This document shows, piece after piece, positions 15,186 through 21,563 of a DNA stretch of 35,649 nt. Location of the stretch: the NCBI GenBank assembly GCA_002309995.1, contig DBYB01000002.1, positions 44,960-80,608 on the forward strand, in the 5' to 3' direction. The position numbers were made by a program, and so were the translations under genes. Position 1 is the first letter of the stretch. Each line of letters begins with the position of its first letter. This stretch comes from Bacteroidales bacterium UBA1197. Lineage in GTDB: Bacteria; Bacteroidota; Bacteroidia; Bacteroidales; UBA932. The notes beneath the pieces are model-generated. The model searched no databases. It worked only from the letters and a program-made list of their open reading frames with translations, and was not told the DNA's origin.

Positions 15186-16415
15186 TTACCAGTTAAGGAT
15201 TTTCTTGAAGTCGTAGGCTTCAGGATCGGCCACGTACTTGCGGGCGGCCTCGTAGTCGGCCGGCGTGATGTAGTGGCAGATATGGTTGTAGTAGTTCTGG
15301 GCAATGCCGCCGGAAATCTCAACCCTGCGGGGAGGGATCTTGCCCTCGGCGTTCTGCAGGTCGTGCAGGTATAGAGGGGAAGGATTGCCGAATGCGTCAA
15401 CGTACACCATGCAGCCGGTCTCGCCCTTCTTGAAGAGCTCGTACACACCCATTGCAAGCTCGGAGCAGTAGCTCAGGTCGTATGCGATGGGATCCTGGCA
15501 GCGGACGTCGTAACCGATTTCCACGGGACGGGTCTTGACCTTCATACCAACCTTCTTGAACTCCTTCTCAAGCAGCTCGTTGAAGAGGACGGCCTTGCTG
15601 ATCTTGCCAAGCTCGGGGTGGCCGTGCTCGTCGTAGGTCATATGTACACCGGCAGCCTTGATGTCTTCGTCCTTGAGGTCGTGGAACACGCCCTCGGCGA
15701 CCACCACGGTACCGTAGTCGATGCCAAGGATCTTGCGCTTGATGATGGCGGAAAGGGTGAGCTTGATGATCTTGTCGATGGTGATGTCGGTCTTGTTGAA
15801 CATCTCGGGGATGATGGTCATAGGACAGTGGGTTGCCTCGCCGATGCCCAGGGCCAGGTGGCCGGCGCTGCGGCCCATAGCGCTGATGAGCAGCCAGTTG
15901 CCGGAAGTGCGGGCATCCTCATAGATGGTGCGGGCAATGTGTGCGCCCTCCTGCTTTGCCGAGTTGAACCCGAAGGTAGGGGTGTTGTTCGGAAGGGGCA
16001 GGTCGTTGTCGATGGTCTTGGGGACGTGGATGTTTGCGATGGGGTATTTCTTGGCCTCGAGGAACTTTGCGATGCGGTTCGCGGTGGATGCGGTATCGTC
16101 ACCGCCCACGGTCACGAGAAGCTTGATGTTGTTGTCCTGGAAGAGGGCGAGGTTGAAGTTCTCGCTGAAGTCTTTGTCGGTGGGCTTGAAACGGCTCATC
16201 TGGAGATAGGAACCGCCCCTGTTGAAGTAAGCGTCAGCCTTGAAGAAATCGATGTCCTCGATGCGGGGGCTCTTGCTGAAAAGCCCGCTGTAACCGCCGT
16301 GGAGGCCGATTACGCGATAACCGTTGGAGAGGAAAGTCTTGGCGACTGAGCAAACGACGGTATTCATACCCGGAGCCGGGCCGCCGCCGCAGAGAATGAT
16401 GACTGAATCTTTCAT
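15186..16415 (-). CDS. pfp: 6-phosphofructokinase family enzyme, probably diphosphate-dependent
   Basis: A 409-residue phosphofructokinase-fold protein starting MKDSVIILCGGGPAPGMN. Two positions decide the phosphoryl donor. It has GGDD (104-107) where ATP enzymes have GGDG, and PKTIDND (K133) where ATP enzymes have PGTIDND. Both are hallmarks of PPi-dependent enzymes, so it probably catalyses the reversible PPi plus fructose 6-phosphate reaction in glycolysis and gluconeogenesis. Other family segments are GFNSAKQEGAHIARTIYEDA and SAMGRSAGHLALGIGEATHCP. It heads the long operon that continues with ligA, and a candidate promoter lies 34-64 bases upstream. Donor specificity is inferred from these residues, not demonstrated. 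Confidence 0.92.
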   Translation of the reverse strand: MKDSVIILCGGGPAPGMNTVVCSVAKTFLSNGYRVIGLHGGYSGLFSKSPRIEDIDFFKADAYFNRGGSYLQMSRFKPTDKDFSENFNLALFQDNNIKLLVTVGGDDTASTANRIAKFLEAKKYPIANIHVPKTIDNDLPLPNNTPTFGFNSAKQEGAHIARTIYEDARTSGNWLLISAMGRSAGHLALGIGEATHCPMTIIPEMFNKTDITIDKIIKLTLSAIIKRKILGIDYGTVVVAEGVFHDLKDEDIKAAGVHMTYDEHGHPELGKISKAVLFNELLEKEFKKVGMKVKTRPVEIGYDVRCQDPIAYDLSYCSELAMGVYELFKKGETGCMVYVDAFGNPSPLYLHDLQNAEGKIPPRRVEISGGIAQNYYNHICHYITPADYEAARKYVADPEAYDFKKILNW

Positions 16416-16448
16416 ATTGCAGTAAAAAAATAACTATCAAATATCCTG

Positions 16449-16479
16449 CGAATTTACTAAAAATCTTTGAGCTTTACAA
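16449..16479 (-). promoter_or_regulatory. Candidate promoter of the phosphofructokinase-ligA-ispG operon
   Basis: On the minus strand a TTG (16479-16477) is followed after exactly 20 bases by TAAATTCG (16456-16449), one mismatch from the TAnnTTTG -7 element. Initiation would give a leader of roughly 27 bases before the ATG at 16415. A second near-match, GATATTTG, lies slightly downstream. Confidence 0.45.
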
Positions 16480-16484
16480 TATAT

Positions 16485-16517
16485 AAAAAGAGAGGCCGGC
16501 CTGCACGGCCGACCTCT
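16485..16517 (-). terminator. Intrinsic terminator of the DUF1508 gene
   Basis: Reading the minus strand after the DUF1508 stop, AGAGGTCGGCC and GGCCGGCCTCT form an 11-bp stem (one T-G wobble) around a 5-base loop. CTTTTTATAT follows at once. This is a textbook Rho-independent terminator and separates the small gene from the phosphofructokinase operon. Confidence 0.87.
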
Positions 16518-16537
16518 GTGGGAATGTGGGGAAAGAA

Positions 16538-16867
16538 CTAGATTTCTTCCACTACCGGAGCCTCGGGGGCATTCTTCATAACGGAAGCGATACCTGCCTT
16601 CATCGTGCGCTCGGATGAGTACATCTGGCTGGCGCCGATTACCTGGCCGTTGCTGGCTTTGAGGTTGAAGAAAGGCTTGCCGTTCTTGGCTTCCTTGATC
16701 TCGTAGCGGGCCTCGACGGGAGCATTCTTCTTGACGGATTCCACGCCGTTAAGGCAAGCGGCCTTGGAGTTATAACCCTCGCTGCTGAGAATGACCTGGC
16801 CGTTGGTGGCCTTGAGATTGAACTGGAATTCTCCGTTCTTCCTTACAGTGATAACAAACTTTCCCAT
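16538..16867 (-). CDS. DUF1508 (YegP-type) tandem-repeat small protein
   Basis: A 109-residue protein from ATG 16867 (MGKFVITVRKNGEFQFNLKA). An in-frame ATG at 16903 would add twelve residues, but it lies inside the promoter -7 region and the family begins at the MGKF position. Two DUF1508 units are clear, each with a pattern F-x-F-N-L-K-A-x-N-G-Q-V-I followed by S-x-x-Y-x-S and a helix ending in V-K/M-K-N-A. They lie at about residues 4-52 and 56-101. The function of YegP-type proteins is unknown; structures of family members show a compact dimer-like tandem fold. The gene is monocistronic, with its own promoter and strong terminator, which suggests high expression. Confidence 0.9.
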   Translation of the reverse strand: MGKFVITVRKNGEFQFNLKATNGQVILSSEGYNSKAACLNGVESVKKNAPVEARYEIKEAKNGKPFFNLKASNGQVIGASQMYSSERTMKAGIASVMKNAPEAPVVEEI

Positions 16868-16900
16868 TTCTGATTTTATTAAATTATAAAATGCGTTTCG

Positions 16901-16931
16901 CAAACTTAACGATTTATTGTTAAATTTGCAA
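16901..16931 (-). promoter_or_regulatory. Promoter of the DUF1508 gene
   Basis: On the minus strand TTG (16931-16929) is followed after exactly 20 bases by TAAGTTTG (16908-16901), a full match to the Bacteroidota -33/-7 arrangement. The start codon lies 33 bases downstream of the -7 box. The -33 TTG directly abuts the -7 element of the divergent RNA methyltransferase promoter. Confidence 0.75.
16921..16928 (+). promoter_or_regulatory. Promoter -7 element of the RNA methyltransferase-TamL unit
   Basis: TAAATTTG is a perfect TAnnTTTG match 20 bases upstream of the ATG at 16949. A weak -33 (TTTC at 16896-16899) lies 21 bases upstream. The site lies inside the divergent DUF1508 promoter, between its -33 and -7 boxes. 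Confidence 0.65.
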
Positions 16932-16948
16932 TGCTTTAGCAGTATAAG

Positions 16949-17653
16949 ATGTTGACGAACGCCGAGATCAAGAGAATCAAATCCCTGAAGGAAAAGAAAT
17001 TCCGTGACGAGTACGGGCAGTTTGTGGTGGAGGGTGAAAAACTCGTCCAGGAGGCCCTGTGCTCCGGATTCCGGGTTTCGGCCGTTTACCGCACGGAAGA
17101 CATAGGCGAAGAGGCTATGTCCAGGATATCCCAGCTAAGTTCTCCGTCCCCGGTCCTCGCCGTGGTCGATAAGCCCGAGCCGCGCGGCCTCGCGCTGGAA
17201 CGCGGTCTGTATCTCGGTCTTGATTCCGTACGCGACCCGGGCAATATGGGCACCATAATCCGGCTCGCCGACTGGTTCGGTATAAGCACCGTGTTCGCCT
17301 CGCAGGACAGCGTGGAACTGTTCAACCCAAAAGTGGTTCAGGCCTCTATGGGTTCGGTCTTCCGCGTAAGCACCGTGTACTGCGACCTTGAGGTCGTATG
17401 CCGCCGCTTCCGCGCAATGGATATGCCCGTGTACGGCACCTTCCTGGACGGGGAGAATATCTACGCCTCCAATCTGGCCGACGAGGGCCTGATAATTATG
17501 GGCAACGAGGCATCGGGCGTGTCGCCTGAAGTGGCCGCCTGCGCCAGTTCGCGCCTGCTCATACCGTCGTTCGCCAGGGGCGCCCGCACCGCCGAATCCC
17601 TTAACGTGGCAACCGCCACCGCAATCGTGTTGTCTGAATTCAGGAGACGATGA
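16949..17653 (+). CDS. TrmH/SpoU-family RNA 2'-O-methyltransferase
   Basis: A 234-residue SPOUT methyltransferase. Residues 1-75 form the substrate-binding N-terminal domain (KRIKSLKEKKFRDEYGQFVVEGEKLVQEAL). The knotted catalytic domain contains motif 1 DPGNMGTIIRLADWFG, motif 2 IIMGNEASGVSPE, and motif 3 ESLNVATATAIVLSEF. It transfers a methyl group from SAM to a ribose 2'-OH in rRNA or tRNA; which nucleotide is not apparent. The final four bases overlap the start of the TamL-like gene (ATGA), so the two are translationally coupled. Length and motifs are normal. Confidence 0.92.
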   Translation: MLTNAEIKRIKSLKEKKFRDEYGQFVVEGEKLVQEALCSGFRVSAVYRTEDIGEEAMSRISQLSSPSPVLAVVDKPEPRGLALERGLYLGLDSVRDPGNMGTIIRLADWFGISTVFASQDSVELFNPKVVQASMGSVFRVSTVYCDLEVVCRRFRAMDMPVYGTFLDGENIYASNLADEGLIIMGNEASGVSPEVAACASSRLLIPSFARGARTAESLNVATATAIVLSEFRRR

Positions 17654-19809
17654 AAGTCAGACCGGCCCATATCGTCACACTTGCTCTGCTTGCGGGATTC
17701 CTGGTTTCCTGCAGCACCACCCGCGTGCTGCCCGAGGGCAAGTACAGGCTCGCTGCCAACAAAGTAGCCTTCGATGGCGATCCCAACGGACTGAGTTCCT
17801 CCGACGTCACCTCATACATCAAGCAGCAGACCAGCAACGCCTGGCTGTCCCTGTGGATGTACAACCTGTCCGACCCCTCCAAGGACGACTGGCTCAACAA
17901 TTCCATACGCAAGGTGGGTACACCGCCGGTGGTGTTCAACGGCAACCTGCTGGGCAGTTCGTGCGAGAACATCGCCCGGCACCTGGATTACCTGGGCTAC
18001 TACAACTCCACCGTGAGCGCAAAGGTTGATACCGTCAAGCGCAACGTGAAGGTTACCTACACCGTGGTCCCGGGCAGGCGCAGCCGTATCGACAGCCTGG
18101 TCTTCAAAGTGCCGGAAGGGGAGTTTTTCCAGGACTTCTCCGAGGATATGAAGAACGTCTCGGTGAAGCCCGGCGACTGGCTCTCCGAAAAGGCTCTCGA
18201 GAAGGAGAGCGAGCGCGGAGCCGCCTTCTTCAGGAACAGGGGCTACTACGACCTCACCAAATTCAACTATTTCTTCGAGGCCGACACTCTCGGCCCGCGC
18301 AATGTGCTCAACTACGAGATCCGTGAGTATTCCCGTAAGGAGGCCGAAACCAACGCGTCGCCGCTGGTCAAGTATCATATAGGCAAGGTTGACATATCCC
18401 ACTCCAAGAGCGTCCCGTTCCGCGAAAGCGTGCTCCGGTCGACCAATATCATCAAGCCCGGCGACCTGTACAGCGAAGAACTGGCCAGGGTCAACTACAA
18501 CCGCTTCTCCGCGCTGCGCCTGTTCAACAACGTGGCCATAGAGATGACACCGTCGGACAGCGCCAAGGTGGACTGCCACATCACGCTTGGCCAGAGCAAG
18601 CTCAAGGGTATCAAGGTCAATCTGGAAGCATCCACGAACGCCAATATGCTGTTCGGTATTTCCCCGGCGGTGAGCTTCTACAACAAGAACATCTTCAACG
18701 GCGGCGAATGGCTGTCGCTGGGATTCAGCGGCAATTTCCAGCGCCAGTTCGGCGACGCCAACGTGCAGGCGAACGAATTCGGAGTGAACGGAAGCCTCAG
18801 CATCCCGCGCTTCCTTGGCCTTCCCACCAGGCTCATCAAAGGGGCCAGTATACCGCGCACCGTAATCCAGGGCTCATTCAACTTCCAGGACAGGCCTGAA
18901 TTCCGCAGGTATATTATCAACGCATCCTACGGCTATACGGGCAACGCCGACAAGTTCTACTATCAGCTGTATCCTTTCCGCACCACGGTGGTGAAGGCCG
19001 ACAAGATAAGCGAGGATTTCCTCTGGACCCTCCTCAGCAACTACGCCATCCTGTCGTCTTTCCTGGACCATATCGACGCAGGAGTGGGCGGCCAGTTCTA
19101 CTGGACCTCCGATACCAGCGTAATTCCTGCGGGCCGTTATTCGTTCGCCAGGTTCTACTTCGATGCCTCCGGCAATGTGATATCCCTCTTCAATCCTTTG
19201 CTCAAGGAGAATGAATACGGCCGCAAGCAGCTGTTCGGGCTAGACTACGACCAGTACGTCCGCGCGGAAGTGAACCTCGGCCACTGCTTCTGCCTTTCCC
19301 CTTCAACCAAACTGGCGATGAACCTGGTGGCCGGCGTAGGATACGCTTACGGAGTGTCGGACTATCTGCCTTACGAGAAGGCATTCTACGTAGGCGGTGC
19401 CAACAGTATGCGCGGATGGCAGGTGCGCTCGCTCGGCCCCGGCGCCGACCCGCTGATGGACATCTTCACCATTCCCAGCCAGACCGGCGACACCAAGGTT
19501 GAGTTCGACCTGGAACTGCGCCAGAAACTCTTCTGGAAAGTGGAGGCAGCCCTCTTCGCCGAAGCCGGCAACGTGTGGGATCTCACCGGTATTTCCTCGT
19601 ACGAAAATATGCTCAAATGGGCTGAGACCATTGCCCTCGACTGGGGTATAGGAGTGAGACTCAATCTTAACTTCATACTTCTGCGCGTCGATTGGGGTAT
19701 CAAGATGTATGAGCCTTGCCGCGACGCCGGCGCCCGTTGGGTCCAGCCTTCCGAGTGGTTCAACTCCAACGGCTCCTCGCTGCATTTCGGAGTCGGTTAT
19801 CCTTTCTGA
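17650..19809 (+). CDS. BamA/TamA-family outer-membrane lipoprotein (TamL-like)
   Basis: A 719-residue protein with a lipoprotein signal (MKVRPAHIVTLALLAGFLVSC, Cys21), the mark of the Bacteroidota TamL variant of TamA. POTRA-like repeats occupy about residues 35-310 (HLDYLGYYNSTVSAKVDTVKR; FFRNRGYYDLTKFNYFFEAD; LRSTNIIKPGDLYSEE). The C-terminal half is an Omp85 barrel. The family motif GGANSMRGWQVRSLGPG is near residue 580, and the protein ends in an aromatic terminal strand (LHFGVGYPF). It should help insert or export proteins at the outer membrane with TamB, but no tamB gene lies in the window. It overlaps the methyltransferase gene by 4 bases and the glycosidase gene by 1 base. Confidence 0.9.
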   Translation: MKVRPAHIVTLALLAGFLVSCSTTRVLPEGKYRLAANKVAFDGDPNGLSSSDVTSYIKQQTSNAWLSLWMYNLSDPSKDDWLNNSIRKVGTPPVVFNGNLLGSSCENIARHLDYLGYYNSTVSAKVDTVKRNVKVTYTVVPGRRSRIDSLVFKVPEGEFFQDFSEDMKNVSVKPGDWLSEKALEKESERGAAFFRNRGYYDLTKFNYFFEADTLGPRNVLNYEIREYSRKEAETNASPLVKYHIGKVDISHSKSVPFRESVLRSTNIIKPGDLYSEELARVNYNRFSALRLFNNVAIEMTPSDSAKVDCHITLGQSKLKGIKVNLEASTNANMLFGISPAVSFYNKNIFNGGEWLSLGFSGNFQRQFGDANVQANEFGVNGSLSIPRFLGLPTRLIKGASIPRTVIQGSFNFQDRPEFRRYIINASYGYTGNADKFYYQLYPFRTTVVKADKISEDFLWTLLSNYAILSSFLDHIDAGVGGQFYWTSDTSVIPAGRYSFARFYFDASGNVISLFNPLLKENEYGRKQLFGLDYDQYVRAEVNLGHCFCLSPSTKLAMNLVAGVGYAYGVSDYLPYEKAFYVGGANSMRGWQVRSLGPGADPLMDIFTIPSQTGDTKVEFDLELRQKLFWKVEAALFAEAGNVWDLTGISSYENMLKWAETIALDWGIGVRLNLNFILLRVDWGIKMYEPCRDAGARWVQPSEWFNSNGSSLHFGVGYPF

Positions 19810-21113
19810 TGAACGACAAACTCATTATATATCAGATACTGCCCAGGCTTTGGGGCGACGGGCGTTTTGACTCCTGCGACGGGGCCTTCCTGTCGTACCT
19901 GCGTTCCCTCGGCGTAGATTATCTCTGGCTCACGGGCGTTCCCAGGCATTCCAGCGGCCGGCCCTTCGTGAAAGGCGACCCTGGTTCTCCATACGCGATA
20001 TGCGACTGGTACGATGTGAATCCCTATCTGGCCTCCAATCCCGACCGCCGGGTGGAGGAATTCCGGGAACTCGTGGCGCGCATACACGCCGCCGGCCTGA
20101 AGTGCATCACGGACTTTATCCCCAATCACGTCGGGTGCGACTACCGGGGAGGGCTGGCCATTCACGATTACTGCGACGGTGACTGGACGGATACCCTCAA
20201 GGTGGACTGGTCGCAGCCTCGTACGGTGGAAGAGTTCATCGAAGTGCTGCGTTTCTGGGTGTCCCTTGGGGTGGACGGCTTCCGCTGCGACATGGTGGAA
20301 CTCGTGCCCTCCGACCTGCTCGGACACGTCATCAAATCGGTCAAGCGCGACAATCCCGGACTGATGTTCGTGGCGGAAGTATATGGCCGCGACAATTACC
20401 GGCGCTATCTGGATGAGGCCGGCTTCGACCTTCTGTACGACAAATCAGGCGCTTACGACATACTGCGCGGCATCCTCGACGGTTCCCGCAGCGCCGCTGA
20501 ACTTACATATAACTGGCAGTGGCTGGGGGATATGCAGCCCCGTATGCTCAACTTCCTGGAGAACCACGACGAGCAGCGCCTGGCTTCTCCCTTCTTCGCC
20601 GGGTCGCCCGATGCGGCCTGGGCGGCGGCAGCCTACGCGCTCCTGTTCAACACGGCTTCGTTTATGATGTATGCCGGCCAGGAAACGGGGGAGGATGCAG
20701 CCGGGGAGGCAGGAGGCAGGACCTCAATATTCAACCGGGTGCACCCGGAAGGGCTTGTGAGCCTGTACGATATGCTGCACGGCACGGCTGAATTGCCGGC
20801 GGAACGTGGCAGGGTGCTGGAGCGCTACCGCGAACTCCTGGAGCTGGCAGGCAGGCCCGTCTTCCGCAGCGGAAGCAACTGGGACCTGTGCTATTGCAAC
20901 AACGCTTCCCGGGGGTTCAATCCGCACCTGCATACTGCATTCGTGCGGTTCGACGCCCGGGAAGCGTGGCTGGTATTCTGTAATTTCAACTGCGGGGGAG
21001 CGGAAGCCGAAGTGGCTGTTCCTGAGGAACTGAGGCAGGCTGCGGGCATTGCCCTTGGCAGCGTTTCAGTCGTGGCCCCTTCCCGCGGCTATTTCATTTA
21101 CAGACTCTCTTAG
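19809..21113 (+). CDS. Cytoplasmic GH13 alpha-amylase-family glycosidase
   Basis: A 434-residue protein from ATG 19809 (MNDKLIIYQILPRLWGD), which overlaps the preceding stop as TGATG. The longer open frame upstream only shadows the TamL-like gene. The four GH13 regions are present: region I DFIPNH (D102-H107), region II GFRCDMVEL with nucleophile D161, region III FVAEVYG with acid/base E190, and region IV ENHDEQR with D254. The N-terminus lacks a signal peptide, so it acts on maltodextrin or glycogen-derived glucans in the cytoplasm. A short beta-sandwich C-terminal domain is present. The exact specificity is not clear. The TAG overlaps the atpK stop codon on the other strand. Confidence 0.92.
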   Translation: MNDKLIIYQILPRLWGDGRFDSCDGAFLSYLRSLGVDYLWLTGVPRHSSGRPFVKGDPGSPYAICDWYDVNPYLASNPDRRVEEFRELVARIHAAGLKCITDFIPNHVGCDYRGGLAIHDYCDGDWTDTLKVDWSQPRTVEEFIEVLRFWVSLGVDGFRCDMVELVPSDLLGHVIKSVKRDNPGLMFVAEVYGRDNYRRYLDEAGFDLLYDKSGAYDILRGILDGSRSAAELTYNWQWLGDMQPRMLNFLENHDEQRLASPFFAGSPDAAWAAAAYALLFNTASFMMYAGQETGEDAAGEAGGRTSIFNRVHPEGLVSLYDMLHGTAELPAERGRVLERYRELLELAGRPVFRSGSNWDLCYCNNASRGFNPHLHTAFVRFDAREAWLVFCNFNCGGAEAEVAVPEELRQAAGIALGSVSVVAPSRGYFIYRLS

Positions 21114-21550
21114 ATTGCAAGCGCAAGCATCAGCGCGCCCACGAGTCCTATAATTGCGTAGAACTCGGGAAGAGCGGCATAGATGAGCGTGTTGGTCTGT
21201 ACGTCGTGGCCCTGGCTGATGCCGATGATACCGTTGGCGCAGACCTGGCCCTGACGGATGGCGGAGAACAGGCAGACGAGGCCGACGCCGGTTCCGATAC
21301 CGAAAAGCAGGGGGCCGTTGGCCGCGAAGTCGAACTTATAGACCAGAAGCCACATAAAGAATCCTACGAATCCGTAAATGCCCTGAGTTGCAGGGAGTGC
21401 GGAAAGGATAAGGTAACTGCTGGATTTTTCGGGTGCTTTCTTGAGGGCTCCTTCCGCGGCGTTGCCCGCGATGGTGGTGCCGAAGGCGCTTCCGATTCCG
21501 GCGAGGCTGAGCATAAGCCCGAGTCCGAGATAACCAAGAATTTCGTTCAT
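21110..21550 (-). CDS. atpK: V/A-type ATP synthase subunit K (c-ring proteolipid), Na+-type ligands
   Basis: A 146-residue membrane protein made of two helical hairpins, the usual fused V-type proteolipid. Compared with Enterococcus hirae NtpK, whose Na+ ligands are L61, T64, Q65, Q110 and E139, the same residues appear here in matching motifs. L52, T55 and Q56 lie in ALPATQGIYGF, Q100 in AIRQGQV and E129 in ALPEFYAIIG. The first hairpin lacks the carboxylate, as in other V-type K subunits. Multiple copies form the rotor ring that passes ions during ATP synthesis or hydrolysis. It is the last gene of the operon, 13 bases after atpI. Its stop codon overlaps the stop of the convergent glycosidase. 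Confidence 0.93.
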   Translation of the reverse strand: MNEILGYLGLGLMLSLAGIGSAFGTTIAGNAAEGALKKAPEKSSSYLILSALPATQGIYGFVGFFMWLLVYKFDFAANGPLLFGIGTGVGLVCLFSAIRQGQVCANGIIGISQGHDVQTNTLIYAALPEFYAIIGLVGALMLALAI

Positions 21551-21563
21551 AATAATGTGATTT

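Noticed and set aside
13315..15216. 633-codon plus-strand open frame opposite ligA
   Set aside because: The opposite strand encodes a full-length LigA with all domains; this frame has no recognisable domain and is explained by GC-rich codon bias.
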